A DNA stretch of 64,000 bases from Desulfocapsa sp. Its GTDB lineage: Bacteria; Desulfobacterota; Desulfobulbia; Desulfobulbales; Desulfocapsaceae. The notes beneath the pieces are model-generated. The model saw only the letters and a list, made by a program, of their open reading frames with translations. It was not told where the DNA came from and did not search any database. Every line of letters begins with the position of its first letter. The first letter of the stretch is position 1. Positions 51,884 to 60,861 of this stretch are shown piece after piece. Location: the NCBI GenBank assembly GCA_016765495.1, contig JAESPV010000027.1:1-64000 (forward strand). The letters run 5' to 3'. Both the position numbers and the translations under genes were made by a program.

Positions 51884-52831
51884 ATGAATATTAACTATGG
51901 AATGGAAATTGTCAGAGCCACTGAGATTGCGGCGCTCACCGCTGCTCGAATTCAGGGGCTTGGGAATCGTGATGATATTCTTAATGAAACAAGAAGGGCA
52001 ATTAACAAGACTCTGAATAGATTGATGATCAATGCAAGGGTTGTCAATGACAGGTTTAGTAATCGTGACGAAATATTCAAACTGCCCGAAATGTTAGGGG
52101 AGGGTGGGCCGGATATGGATCTTATGATTGTGGCGCTTGAGGCTCATCGTGCTGCCGCAGATGGTAAGAATAATGCCACCTCATATACAATTATTGCTGA
52201 AGAAGGAACTATACGACCTGTTCCTAACCTTCGTATGTCAAAAATTGTTGTGGGGCCGTCAGTTGGTGAAGTGATTGATATTAACCAGTCACCTGCAACT
52301 AATGTAAAGCGCGTGGCAAGAGTTCTCCGGAAGTATACGGAGAACGTCACCGTTTGTATCCTGAACCGCAAAAGGCATCAAGGGATGATACATGAGGTAA
52401 GAAGCTGTGGCGCACGCATAAAACTTATTGAAGAAGGCGAAATTTCCGGGTGCCTTGCTGCAATTAATGGGGAGAAGGCTGATATTTATATGGGCTATGG
52501 TTTTGCACCTGAAGGAACTGTAGCAGCAGCTGCTATTCGTTGTCTTGGCGGCTACCTGGAAGGAAAAATAGCCTATGAAAACGACTCTGATCGTAGTGAA
52601 GCCAATAAACATGGAATATATGACCTGGAAAAGGTGTTTCGGGTGGAAGATTTAATCGACTCTCGTAACATCTCTTTTGCCGCAACGGGTGTTACTGATG
52701 GTGAATTTCTGGAAGGGGTGAGGTTTACCGCAACCGGAGCCGTTACTAACTCCTTTGTCGCAAGAAGTAAAACGCGTACTTATCGAAATATAACGACAAA
52801 TCACTTCTTCGATTATAATCCCGTCTTTTAA
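51884..52831 (+). CDS. GlpX-like protein with lost metal ligands
   Basis: The protein has 315 residues, matching class II fructose-bisphosphatase GlpX over its full length (MEIVRATEIAAL, VGPSVGEVIDIN, GFAPEGTVAAAAIRCL, ATGVTDGEFLEGV). Compared from memory with E. coli GlpX, key residues differ: the GRGD Asp33 site is GLGN (Asn28), the IGEGEIDE loop is NDRFSNRDE, and DPIEGT is VALEAH (Val83, His88). Only the Glu in APEG is kept. It is probably inactive as a phosphatase and may regulate the class III enzyme encoded three bases upstream, or it has a new activity. Confidence 0.75.
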   Translation: MNINYGMEIVRATEIAALTAARIQGLGNRDDILNETRRAINKTLNRLMINARVVNDRFSNRDEIFKLPEMLGEGGPDMDLMIVALEAHRAAADGKNNATSYTIIAEEGTIRPVPNLRMSKIVVGPSVGEVIDINQSPATNVKRVARVLRKYTENVTVCILNRKRHQGMIHEVRSCGARIKLIEEGEISGCLAAINGEKADIYMGYGFAPEGTVAAAAIRCLGGYLEGKIAYENDSDRSEANKHGIYDLEKVFRVEDLIDSRNISFAATGVTDGEFLEGVRFTATGAVTNSFVARSKTRTYRNITTNHFFDYNPVF

Positions 52832-52833
52832 CC

Positions 52834-53118
52834 TCAAGGTTTCAATTTATTTTTAAATTTTTCATTGACCTGATAGACAAATGCCAGGACTTCAGCAACG
52901 GTCTGATACAATTCAGCAGGTATCTCTTTGCCCAGGTCAATTTTTGAAAGTAATTCAACAAGATTAGCGTCTTCCTGGATATGAACTCCAGCTTCTCTGG
53001 CAGTCTCGATTATTTTCCTGGCAACTTCTCCCTTACCGGATGCTATGACCTTGGGAGACGATGATTTTTGCGAATCATAGAGAATGGCAACTGCTTTTTC
53101 CAGTTCTTTCTTTTTCAT
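52834..53118 (-). CDS. FlhB C-terminal-like export switch protein
   Basis: The protein has 94 residues, matching only the cytoplasmic FlhB/YscU domain: an AVAILYDSQ-like start, then KVIASGKGEVARKIIETAREAGVHIQEDANLVELL and a helical end. The autocleavage motif NPTH is absent. Such FlhB-tail homologues are known in several flagellar clusters, usually near fliK, as here (8-base gap). It may act in the hook-length switch. Membrane FlhB itself is not in the window. Confidence 0.85.
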   Translation of the reverse strand: MKKKELEKAVAILYDSQKSSSPKVIASGKGEVARKIIETAREAGVHIQEDANLVELLSKIDLGKEIPAELYQTVAEVLAFVYQVNEKFKNKLKP

Positions 53119-53126
53119 TGCTCACA

Positions 53127-54173
53127 TCATATCTTGGTATCAAGTATGGTTTTACCATTCGGCACAAGTTGCTGAATGAGATCTCCTGCGGCGTCTCCAG
53201 CGGTATCGGTGAAGCTCAGGCCAAGGACTTCTGTGGAGCTGATCATCTCTTTCAGGTCATTTTGAAAGTCGCTGGTAAATTCCTTTTTATCAGTGGATTC
53301 ACAGGAAAAACGTATATACAAACCATCTTTGGTTTGAAGAAAAGTAATTTCTATATTTCCCAATGGTTCGAGCGTGAGGTGCAGTGAGAATCGTAGTGTA
53401 TCTGATTCGCTCAGCCCTTTGTCTGACTCAGTATCTTGTTCCACAAGAAGATATCCGTTAGCTAAAAATGGTAGAGGGAGTGGGAATAAAAATATATTTT
53501 CCGTTGCCAGGCGAAGCTGTGCCAATTGATATACGTCCAGGGTACCAAGTAATCTGTTGGCTCCATCCGCTATGGCACCACCTTCTCGCACAATCGAGGT
53601 TATTTCCAGCAATGCCGCTTTGAGTGTTTGGCCCACAGCATTTCCTTTGTCCTTGGCTGGTACTGTTTCGGGAGCTAGTCCAAGTCTGTCAATCAGTTGT
53701 TTTAATAGCGCACCACCATCTTTGTTTCCAATGTGTGTTTGTTGAAGATTGTAAAAAGAGTGTATTCCGGCTTGTGAAGCTTGGCTGAGCTTGCCAGGAA
53801 GTGGAGAGGCAAGTGAATTCAACGATTGAAAGAGAGCACTGATATCAAGGTTTTTCCCGAGGAGTGTTAAGGTTTTCCCAAAAAACAATTCAGGGGTTCT
53901 GGAAATAATCTTGAGTTCGAGCAGGGGCTTAGTGGAAAGAATTTCCAGATTAAGTCTGGTACCGGGACTCAAGGTGACTTTGTCACTGCTGGCAAGTATT
54001 TTGTCGCCAAAAATATCGAGATAAACCTTGTTGTTTCCTGCAGATTCAAGAACAGTTGCCGAAAAGGTCTGACCGGGTTTTGCCTGCTGTTGTGATTGTT
54101 GTCTGCTGCTGCTGGAATCCGATGTGGCGGTGCCGACGGGGTTGATAGCGGTAAGTGCATTAATTGTACTCAT
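53127..54173 (-). CDS. fliK: Flagellar hook-length control protein FliK-like
   Basis: The protein has 348 residues. A Ser/Gln-rich N-terminal part with low complexity leads to a C-terminal ~100-residue domain (LHLTLEPLGNIEITFLQTKDGLYIRF) typical of FliK. It measures hook length and switches export specificity with FlhB. Sequence drift is high, as usual for FliK. It lies 45 bases after the first PilZ gene and 8 before the FlhB-tail gene. Confidence 0.8.
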   Translation of the reverse strand: MSTINALTAINPVGTATSDSSSSRQQSQQQAKPGQTFSATVLESAGNNKVYLDIFGDKILASSDKVTLSPGTRLNLEILSTKPLLELKIISRTPELFFGKTLTLLGKNLDISALFQSLNSLASPLPGKLSQASQAGIHSFYNLQQTHIGNKDGGALLKQLIDRLGLAPETVPAKDKGNAVGQTLKAALLEITSIVREGGAIADGANRLLGTLDVYQLAQLRLATENIFLFPLPLPFLANGYLLVEQDTESDKGLSESDTLRFSLHLTLEPLGNIEITFLQTKDGLYIRFSCESTDKKEFTSDFQNDLKEMISSTEVLGLSFTDTAGDAAGDLIQQLVPNGKTILDTKI

Positions 54174-54218
54174 GCTACTCTTTCGGTAGAGGGGAGAGGA
54201 CCTTCAGTCTATAAGGTG

Positions 54219-54896
54219 TTAATCAATTGTTTGTATCTTGTAACGCAGTCGATTTCTCTGTTCTTTAAGGCAAAAAGAGATAATTGAGTCTTTATCTTTC
54301 GTTGATATGGAGTCAAAATGAAAGGATACCTGATACTTTGCTCTACGCAATCGTTTTACTCTCACAACGTGTCCAAGGCATTCAATACAATTCTGATTCT
54401 CATGGATATCAATGGACAGATTGATCCGGTGTTTAGTTGGGGGTTCATCCGGAAAAATGGCCAGCACGCCACTGCCGGAAATGTCAAGTGTTTGGCCATC
54501 AAGAGACCATGGACGATTTTGAGTGTCCATGGATTGAGGATTGAAACTGGCGTTAATGAGGACCTTGGTGTCAATGCGGAAATACTCACGTAAGCTTTCT
54601 GGATTAACGCTTTTCTTTGCAATTAACTCAAGCGTTCGATCCCCCTTGATAGCAACGATTTTTGCGCTGAGAGTAAGAGTAGTTTCGTCGATGGTAATGG
54701 AGACAGGACAAGTCTCTTCTGTGTCAATATCTTCTGGAAGTGCCTTCGGTGGAAACATCAGAAAGAAGTAAGGTGAATCAGATTCTTTGTAGATACAATT
54801 CAACCGTATTCTGTGACCAGTGATGGTTGGAATATCTATCTTTGCATATTCACTGTCGGGTAAACTTTTAATTGTTTCTGATATTGAAGCAGCCAA
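54219..54896 (-). CDS. PilZ-domain c-di-GMP-binding protein (a)
   Basis: The protein has 225 residues. A YcgR-N-like beta domain (1-100) precedes a PilZ domain with the binding signature LREYFRID (RxxFR) and LDISGSGV (DxSxxG). It should bind c-di-GMP and, given the flagellar neighbours, modulate motor speed or switching. It is paralogous to the next gene upstream (54909-55598), with the same layout and length, so the pair arose by tandem duplication. Gap 12 bases. Confidence 0.85.
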   Translation of the reverse strand: MAASISETIKSLPDSEYAKIDIPTITGHRIRLNCIYKESDSPYFFLMFPPKALPEDIDTEETCPVSITIDETTLTLSAKIVAIKGDRTLELIAKKSVNPESLREYFRIDTKVLINASFNPQSMDTQNRPWSLDGQTLDISGSGVLAIFPDEPPTKHRINLSIDIHENQNCIECLGHVVRVKRLRRAKYQVSFHFDSISTKDKDSIISFCLKEQRNRLRYKIQTID

Positions 54897-54908
54897 TGCA
54901 CGATCCTT

Positions 54909-55598
54909 TCAATTTTTTGTTACTTTAACCTTCAAACGGAGCAGGCGTCTTTGTTCACCAAGGCAACAGCCAATAATGGCGTCCTGATCTTCATCTTCAA
55001 TTTGGTCAAATTGGTATGCTGCATCCCATAGCTTGTCGGTGAGTTGTGAAATCCGAACAGGGGATGCAAGGGTTTTTATAATCGTAGTCTCAGTGGTTGG
55101 TAAGGCCAACTCTAAACGAACCTGGGTATTTTTAGGCGGTTCTGTGGCAAAACTTGCTCTAAGTCCAGCTCCACTGAGATCAACAGTTGTTCCGGGTATT
55201 TTCCAATTATCGTGAGAGCTGTTAAATTCTTCAGGTATCATCGATGAAAGAATTATAGGTATAGTACAATCAACCCTGAAATATTCACGCATTTGCTCAT
55301 GAGTGATGGTTTTTTGAAGAACCATTTCTAAGGTCTGATTGTTGATAATTTCTAAAATCTTACTTTCTATGGAGACACTCTTGCCGCCAAGGTCTATATT
55401 AATGAGGCAGGAAGTGCCTTTGTCAATTTTGTTTACTGGCAGGGAGCCGTGCTTGAATAACAACTGGAAGTGGGTCGTTTGTGTTTTTTTTAAAACACAC
55501 TGAATCACTAATCTATCATCAGCATCAATGATAGGCAGAAAAAGGCGAACAGGTTTTTCATCGGAAATTTTGGTTAAAAAAAGATTGGTATTAGTCAC
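54909..55598 (-). CDS. PilZ-domain c-di-GMP-binding protein (b)
   Basis: The protein has 229 residues. An N-terminal YcgR-like domain is followed by PilZ with MREYFRVD and VDLSGAGL. The arrangement mirrors its neighbour (54219-54896), but identity is limited outside the motifs, so the duplication is old. It likely acts as a second c-di-GMP effector on the flagellum. It is the first PilZ gene in reading order, 121 bases after the chaperone-like gene. Confidence 0.85.
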   Translation of the reverse strand: MTNTNLFLTKISDEKPVRLFLPIIDADDRLVIQCVLKKTQTTHFQLLFKHGSLPVNKIDKGTSCLINIDLGGKSVSIESKILEIINNQTLEMVLQKTITHEQMREYFRVDCTIPIILSSMIPEEFNSSHDNWKIPGTTVDLSGAGLRASFATEPPKNTQVRLELALPTTETTIIKTLASPVRISQLTDKLWDAAYQFDQIEDEDQDAIIGCCLGEQRRLLRLKVKVTKN

Positions 55599-55719
55599 GG
55601 GAAATCCTTGTGTAAAAAAAATTATAAAAGATTATTCTAATACAAAGAGTGTATCATTTCTATACGTTTGTATCAAGAAAGTACTGAAAAGTTGGGGGAA
55701 AGAAAAACAATATACAATA

Positions 55720-56040
55720 TCACAGGTGAGTAATGGTTTTTCTTATTGCTTTAGCTTGCACAGCAACCGCATCGAATGCTGTCATGGCTTCATTCAGTAT
55801 TCGCTGGTATTCTCCGATATACGGTGTTTCTAATATTTGCGGGCCTGAAGTAACCATTATTTCAACGATAAAATTATCTATTAGCAGTTGTTCATGTTGT
55901 TGTTTTTTGAGGTCTTTGCAACGATGAAGAATTTCGTCCGGTGAAAGATTTGGTATGATCTCACTGAGAGCAGAAGCGTCTGTTATCAATGTTTTGTATT
56001 GATTGATACTGTCACGGAACAAGTCTTCAGTGGTTTTCAT
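55720..56040 (-). CDS. Small helical protein, FliT/FlgN-like by position
   Basis: The protein has 106 residues, almost wholly helical, no signal peptide and one cysteine. Its place right after fliS and a FlgN-like gene (4-base overlap) points to a flagellar export chaperone. Sequence similarity is too weak for me to assign FliT or FlgN. Confidence 0.6.
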   Translation of the reverse strand: MKTTEDLFRDSINQYKTLITDASALSEIIPNLSPDEILHRCKDLKKQQHEQLLIDNFIVEIMVTSGPQILETPYIGEYQRILNEAMTAFDAVAVQAKAIRKTITHL

Positions 56041-56456
56041 AGACTGTTGTTAAGATTGCTACCATGTTGAATTTCTGTTTGCTGATATCCTTTCATCGCA
56101 AAACGGCCTTTTTTAATCTGTTGTAATTCGTTCTCCATTAGAGCCTTAATAGTGGTAATTTTAGGAGTGATCAGTGTATTCTGCTTTAGAACCTGTTGTA
56201 CCAAGTCTGTCCGTTTCTTTATTTTCTTGTTATCCATCATCTTTACAGGTGTGTTCGCAAGAAGATCTAATAGTTTTTTATCTGTTTCAGTTGCTGCTTT
56301 TTGTTTTTCCAGTATTTGTTCACTTGTTAGTGTAATCTTTTCCATACAAGGACACGTAGTGGTTTGAGTGATTGATTCCATCAACACTAAAATTTCTGTG
56401 TATTGATCAATGGATGTTTCAAGGAAAGAATCTAATTGATTAGTATTATGTTCCAT
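56037..56456 (-). CDS. FlgN/FliT-like chaperone candidate
   Basis: The protein has 139 residues with long helices and a C-terminal motif QIKKGRFAMKGYQ, like the G-R-x-A-x-x-G-Y end of FlgN-family chaperones that hold hook-associated proteins. A CPC motif lies near residue 37. It overlaps the following gene by 4 bases and lies 7 bases after fliS, so all are one operon. Confidence 0.65.
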   Translation of the reverse strand: MEHNTNQLDSFLETSIDQYTEILVLMESITQTTTCPCMEKITLTSEQILEKQKAATETDKKLLDLLANTPVKMMDNKKIKKRTDLVQQVLKQNTLITPKITTIKALMENELQQIKKGRFAMKGYQQTEIQHGSNLNNSL

Positions 56457-56463
56457 GTTTTCA

Positions 56464-56901
56464 TTACCCTGCGACAGCTACAGTTTTATTTGAGCCAAGC
56501 TGGCTGCTTTCTTCCTGCTGTTTTATTTCCGCTTTGTTTTTAAGAATTGCTTCTCCCCAGGTTGTGCGAAGATCAACGAGTAGACCTTCAACAACATGGA
56601 GGCTTTTTTCGTCTGTTTCAGTTCTTGCTTTGCTCAGTTCTCGCAACATAAATTGGTACAATCCGTCAAGATCAGCCGCAATTTCACCACCAATATCATG
56701 GTTGAGAGTATTGGAAAACTCAACAATAATGGCAAAAACCTTACTGATTCTTCCAAGTTTAGCTATCTGGTCTTTTTGTTCACTGGCTGCAATGGCCTGA
56801 CGAGTAAAGCGAATGGCACCATCGTAGAGCAGGATTAAAATCTGTTCAGGCGAAGCAGTCTCTATTGAATTCTGCTTATATTGTTGCATGTAGGCATTCA
56901 T
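56464..56901 (-). CDS. fliS: Flagellin chaperone FliS
   Basis: The protein has 145 residues. Y-x2-QYKQNSIETASPEQILILLYDGAIRF opens the chain, and the helical body and GGEIAADLDGLYQFMLREL are typical. It binds the flagellin C-terminus and prevents early polymerisation. It starts 2 bases after the fliD stop. In FliW/CsrA systems FliS and FliW share flagellin. Confidence 0.95.
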   Translation of the reverse strand: MNAYMQQYKQNSIETASPEQILILLYDGAIRFTRQAIAASEQKDQIAKLGRISKVFAIIVEFSNTLNHDIGGEIAADLDGLYQFMLRELSKARTETDEKSLHVVEGLLVDLRTTWGEAILKNKAEIKQQEESSQLGSNKTVAVAG

Positions 56902-56903
56902 TA

Positions 56904-58364
56904 TTATTTCCTTGTCATCATATTGGAGAGCATATCCATTTGTTGCGTGAGGAAATCACCCTGAGCATTTAAACCGCTTACCAGTTGTTCCATAGCCGTG
57001 AACTTTGCTCGTAACATGGATTCTTTTTTTTCCATTCGTGGTTCCATACGGCTTATATTGTCATCCAGGCGCCTGATTAAGCGGTCGTAGTTGGTCTTTT
57101 TATTGGCGTAAAAACCGTCGGTTCCACTGGTGATATCAAGAAGATAGTAGTTGAAATTTTTCATGACACCGTCAACATCACCTTCACCAGAGAGAAGACT
57201 CACAGTGGCTTCGTAATTATCTGCCAAGGCCTCATCCAGGTCGGTGTTGTTCTGGCGTAAGGTTCCGTTCGTTTGAGTTGTAATGCCCAGTTGAGATAAA
57301 ACACTTAGAGAGCCACTGGTATTAACAGTAGTAGTGAGTATAGATTGTAATCCTCTTTTAATACTGTTTATGGAAGCATCTCCGCGAAGCACTGAACCTA
57401 AAAGCTCTTCTTCTGTACCATCTTCATTGGTGCTTGTAGCAGAACCACCAAATCTGGCATATCCGGAAAGAATAAACTCCATGGCTTTGTTGTAGCTGGA
57501 GACAAATGTCGTCAATTTTTCCTTAAGACTATCAGTGTCCGGCGTGACAGTCATCTGATTCGTCACATAAACAGGAGGGTCGGCCCAGTCCCACGGGTCT
57601 ACACCCGTTTCAGGAGTCCCTGCATATGATGTTTCGCTCAGTTCGTTCAAATTTAAGGTGATACCGTTGATGGCACTACTTATTGTGTTGGTATCACTGA
57701 CAACTTGTATACCATCAATAAAAACAACAGCCTGTTGTGCTGTCTGTGCCTGGGTGGTGGCAAAGGCGATGGGGTTGGTATCGCCATCTTCCAGGTCGCT
57801 GCTGATAGTAAAAGAAGAGGAAGAATCCACGCCAGTGAAAACAAGATGATAGGGATCAGTATCACTGCCATTATTAATGATCGTAGCACTTACACCAGTG
57901 GTGTCGGAAATTGCATTAATTGCTTCGGCAAGTCCTGAAAGAGAGTTGTTTGACTCGTTAATAACGATATCTGTATCGTTTATAGTGAACGTGCCAGTGC
58001 CCAAAAGAGGTTCTGTGTTTGACGACCAGCCTTCACTGATGTTTTTCTGTACCTGGGAAAGCTGAGCAACTGAGATATCGTAACTGCCGCTCATTGCACT
58101 GCTGGCTGTGGCAGAATAAGCAGCTTCAGGGCTAAGATTGATTTTACTGGTTCTCACCTGACTGGTGAGAGTCATGGCGCCGGCAGCACTCTTTAAGTCA
58201 TCCATGATGGCTTTAAATTGTTCATAAGCCGCAAGCTTTTCCGTTTCAGATTCTTTTTTTGCTTCAAGTCGATCAATGGGGAATCGTTCGATTTCCATTA
58301 ACTGAGTGACGATGGAATCCGTGTCCATGCCTGTGGCTAAACCACTGAATGTTATATTAGCCAT
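56904..58364 (-). CDS. fliD: Flagellar filament cap protein FliD
   Basis: The protein has 486 residues. GLATGMDTDSIVTQLMEIE near the start and FTAMEQLVSGLNAQGDFLTQQM at the end are the FliD coiled-coil ends; the variable middle is Ser/Thr/Asp-rich. It caps the filament and helps flagellin insert. AGAGGT precedes the ATG. It follows flaG by 100 bases. Confidence 0.95.
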   Translation of the reverse strand: MANITFSGLATGMDTDSIVTQLMEIERFPIDRLEAKKESETEKLAAYEQFKAIMDDLKSAAGAMTLTSQVRTSKINLSPEAAYSATASSAMSGSYDISVAQLSQVQKNISEGWSSNTEPLLGTGTFTINDTDIVINESNNSLSGLAEAINAISDTTGVSATIINNGSDTDPYHLVFTGVDSSSSFTISSDLEDGDTNPIAFATTQAQTAQQAVVFIDGIQVVSDTNTISSAINGITLNLNELSETSYAGTPETGVDPWDWADPPVYVTNQMTVTPDTDSLKEKLTTFVSSYNKAMEFILSGYARFGGSATSTNEDGTEEELLGSVLRGDASINSIKRGLQSILTTTVNTSGSLSVLSQLGITTQTNGTLRQNNTDLDEALADNYEATVSLLSGEGDVDGVMKNFNYYLLDITSGTDGFYANKKTNYDRLIRRLDDNISRMEPRMEKKESMLRAKFTAMEQLVSGLNAQGDFLTQQMDMLSNMMTRK

Positions 58365-58464
58365 AATGTACCTCTGCTATTTCAGGACATACCCATATTG
58401 TCGGATTGGCAAAATAGGTTATGTTTTATGATACCAGCGAGTTGCGTGTTGTTGTGAGGTGCTT

Positions 58465-58815
58465 TTACCCAACGGTATCAACTATATTCCCACGTAAATC
58501 TTCAAGTGTCTGTCGAAGTTGTAATAGCTCCTCAGCAGGTATCTGGCGGATAATTTCTTCAGTCTCATTGTCAAATATTTTGACGATAAGTTCTGCGTTG
58601 TCATCTCTTTCAAAGCGCACACTGTAGAGCCCATCCTCTGTAACTGACTTAATCTGGCTCAACAATTCTTCCGGTTGAACCATCTTCTCAGAAGATGAAG
58701 CCTGAGGGGTGTCAGCAATTTTTTCTTTATTCTTACGCTGCATATCAACCTGATCTGCAACCGGTGATCGCGCCTGAGCGTTGTTTCCAGTATTGGCTAG
58801 CGCATCAATATTCAT
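58465..58815 (-). CDS. flaG: FlaG-family protein
   Basis: The protein has 116 residues. The C-terminal half (VRFERDDNAELIVKIFDNETEEIIRQIPAEELLQL) is the FlaG signature; the N-terminal half is low complexity. FlaG affects filament length in some bacteria. AGAGGAT precedes the ATG. It lies between the fliC terminator and fliD and may head the fliD-fliS operon. Confidence 0.88.
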   Translation of the reverse strand: MNIDALANTGNNAQARSPVADQVDMQRKNKEKIADTPQASSSEKMVQPEELLSQIKSVTEDGLYSVRFERDDNAELIVKIFDNETEEIIRQIPAEELLQLRQTLEDLRGNIVDTVG

Positions 58816-58876
58816 TTTTATCCTCTTCCATGGAAGGTGTTGTTAGCTTTCCTTACTATGTTTAAAAATATATTGG

Positions 58877-58908
58877 CCTCACAGGGATGACGAACCACCC
58901 CTGTGAGG
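58877..58908 (-). terminator. Terminator of flagellin 1
   Basis: CCTCACAGGG (58877-58886) pairs perfectly with CCCTGTGAGG (58899-58908). On the minus strand the hairpin lies 20 bases after the fliC1 stop and is followed by a T-rich stretch (the ATATATTTTT run). It separates the highly expressed flagellin from flaG. Confidence 0.8.
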
Positions 58909-58927
58909 GAAAAAGGGTAAAGCTAAA

Positions 58928-60445
58928 TTAGCCAAGCAGTGATAATGCCAACTGCGGAGCCTGGTTTGCCTGGGCAAGGATGGATACACCAGCTTGTTGC
59001 AGGATGTTGTTTTTGGTCATTGCAGAAGTCTCTTGAGCTATATCCGCATCGAGGATTCGACTACGGGCCGCGGAGAGGTTCTCTGAAACATTTGACAGGT
59101 TCGCGATGGTTGATTCAAAGCGGTTTTGGATTGCACCAAGCTCACCACGCATGTTGTCGATCTGCATTATGGCGCCGTCAATTGATTTGATAGCATTTGC
59201 TGAACCTTCAACCGTGGTGATATCCACATTGTCAATGGAGCTCAGTGTGCTGACGTTAGCATCATCAGCTGCGGCATTATTGAATAATGATCCAGCGGTT
59301 GTGGCGACATTACTGCTGACATTAAAGCTTCCTGAGCTAGAAAAACTTACTTCACCGCCGACTGTAGCCTCAGCGTTGCCACCACTTGACATTGATATTG
59401 CAGCAGATGTATCAGTATCTAAATGGGCATCTTCATTACCTGTTATCTCTAGTGAAGCAGTAGCACCCACAGAGTGTGTAAAAGAGGCAAGCTTAATATC
59501 GTGGCCTGCGGCCTGGGTTAAGGTTATACTTTTATTGTCACCTGCTAAAGATGCACTAATACCTGTAACTCCTGCTTGGTCATTAATCGCTTGGGCTAAA
59601 GACGACAGATTAGTCGTAGTGACCGTAGCACTGATTGAAATAGCAGTATCATTTGTTCCCTGTAGAGTGAACCCAACAGTACCATCAGCACTGAGGGTGT
59701 CTAATGTGGCAGTAGTTAGCGCTTCAGCGGTTACTCCAGTGTCTGCTGACAAATCATTTACCAGTCCTGCGATTGCATTTGCACTGGTACCGTCTGTTAG
59801 CTTGGTGTCGGAAATAGTACCAGAACCTTCGGGACCTACTATGGTAAGGGTCTGAGCTAAGACGGCATTAGAAGTAGCGGCAACTGCCGCTTCAATACTA
59901 GTAGTACCTTCATTGTTGGAGGTAAGAGATTCGTTACCAAGCTTCGTCGATGCGGCTGAGTTAATGCCAAAAGAAATTGTTTGATTAGCATTAGCACCTA
60001 CCTGGAACTGAGCCGATGTCATACTTCCATCAAGTAGATTTTTGCCGTTGAAAGATGTGGTGTCAGCGATTCTGGTTATTTCTTGTTTCAGCTGATTAAC
60101 CTCAGACTGAAGGGAAGATCGATCAGAAGCACTGTTGGTGTCGTTTGCAGACTGGACAGCCAGCTCACGCATACGTTGAAGGATGTTGGTAGTTTCCTGC
60201 AATGCACCTTCAGCGGTTTGTGCAAGAGAAATACCATCGTTAGAGTTTCTTACTGCTTGATTCAGACCGCGGATCTGCGAGGTCATACGATCTGAAATAG
60301 CCAGTCCAGCAGCATCATCTTTTGCTGAGTTGATGCGAAGACCAGATGAAAGACGCTGCATTGATTTTGCAAGGTCGTTTTGAGAGTTGCCCAAGTTACG
60401 TTGAGCGTTGAGAGACATTACGTTTGTATTAATAGATAAACCCAT
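58928..60445 (-). CDS. fliC: Flagellin 1
   Basis: The protein has 505 residues. Conserved D0/D1 ends are visible: [15 protein letters not shown] with [15 protein letters not shown] and [15 protein letters not shown] at the N-terminus, and [26 protein letters not shown] at the C-terminus. The middle (180-400) is a Thr/Ala/Ser-rich variable domain exposed on the filament surface. It is paralogous to 60862-62382. Its leader carries a sigma-28 promoter and two CsrA-type hairpins. It is exported by the flagellar type III system. Confidence 0.95.
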   Translation of the reverse strand: MGLSINTNVMSLNAQRNLGNSQNDLAKSMQRLSSGLRINSAKDDAAGLAISDRMTSQIRGLNQAVRNSNDGISLAQTAEGALQETTNILQRMRELAVQSANDTNSASDRSSLQSEVNQLKQEITRIADTTSFNGKNLLDGSMTSAQFQVGANANQTISFGINSAASTKLGNESLTSNNEGTTSIEAAVAATSNAVLAQTLTIVGPEGSGTISDTKLTDGTSANAIAGLVNDLSADTGVTAEALTTATLDTLSADGTVGFTLQGTNDTAISISATVTTTNLSSLAQAINDQAGVTGISASLAGDNKSITLTQAAGHDIKLASFTHSVGATASLEITGNEDAHLDTDTSAAISMSSGGNAEATVGGEVSFSSSGSFNVSSNVATTAGSLFNNAAADDANVSTLSSIDNVDITTVEGSANAIKSIDGAIMQIDNMRGELGAIQNRFESTIANLSNVSENLSAARSRILDADIAQETSAMTKNNILQQAGVSILAQANQAPQLALSLLG

Positions 60446-60446
60446 G

Positions 60447-60464
60447 ATATTCCTCCGTGAATAT
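60447..60464 (-). promoter_or_regulatory. CsrA-type hairpin covering the fliC1 ribosome site
   Basis: On the minus strand ATATTC and GAATAT form a 6-bp stem around the hexaloop ACGGAG, two bases before the ATG. The Shine-Dalgarno GGAGG is thus split between loop and stem, and the loop shows the CsrA-core A-N-GGA. This is the classical layout of a CsrA-repressed leader. Confidence 0.6.
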
Positions 60465-60482
60465 TCGTTTTGGGGTGTGTTC

Positions 60483-60496
60483 GGGCATCCTTGCCC
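60483..60496 (-). promoter_or_regulatory. Second CsrA-type hairpin in the fliC1 leader
   Basis: On the minus strand GGGC and GCCC make a 4-bp stem with the hexaloop AAGGAT, giving GCAAGGATGC around the core, close to the known high-affinity CsrA site (ACARGGAUGU). It lies about 40 bases upstream of the ATG, the spacing that lets one CsrA dimer bridge it with the site over the ribosome-binding region. Confidence 0.6.
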
Positions 60497-60647
60497 TGCA
60501 AGTACTCTTTACTGCTTGTTTGTTGCAAAGTGTGTGTTGTGGTACCTCCTTTTTGTCTGAATTTTAATGTTACATTTTGAGTATCGGTTGTTTGAAAAAA
60601 AATATTAAGGAAAAAATAATATTTCTCTTTTTTTTTCCTTAATAATC

Positions 60648-60675
60648 ATATCGTCGAAGTAGATGAGAAAGTTTA
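60648..60675 (-). promoter_or_regulatory. Sigma-28 promoter of flagellin 1
   Basis: On the minus strand TAAACTTT (60668-60675) and GACGATAT (60648-60655) are separated by 12 bases, matching TAAAGTTT-N11-GCCGATAA of FliA promoters in most positions. The same spacing and -10 form occur before flagellin 2, which supports both. Confidence 0.6.
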
Positions 60676-60781
60676 GAAGAAAATCGAAATTAATTTTAAT
60701 TTTGATTTTAATTTCAAAGCATCTCTGTGGAATGTGTTGAAATTATAAATAAACATTTTTTGTTTTTTGTTTTTGTTGAAG

Positions 60782-60822
60782 AAAAAAATCCCGTTCCTCA
60801 ATTCAATTGAAGAACGGGAATC
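60782..60822 (-). terminator. Terminator of flagellin 2
   Basis: CCCGTTC (60790-60796) pairs with GAACGGG (60812-60818), with an inner CAATT/AATTG pairing. On the minus strand it is followed by a T-run (the A-run at 60782-60788). It lies 40 bases after the flagellin 2 stop. Confidence 0.85.
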
Positions 60823-60861
60823 TTAAATTGAATGCCACATCCCCGGTACCAATATTTTTTT

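Larger units (their letters stand above)
60446..60861. other. Flagellin 1 leader and flagellin 2 terminator region
   Basis: The 416 bases between the two flagellin genes hold no gene. They contain, in minus-strand order, the flagellin 2 terminator (60782-60822), an A+T-rich upstream element, the sigma-28 promoter of flagellin 1 (60648-60675) and a leader of about 195 bases with two CsrA-type hairpins. Confidence 0.7.

Noticed and set aside
59106-59855. 249-codon plus-strand frame over flagellin 1
   Set aside because: It is the mirror of the Thr/Ala-rich variable domain; the Ser/Val-rich product is typical of antisense to such regions.
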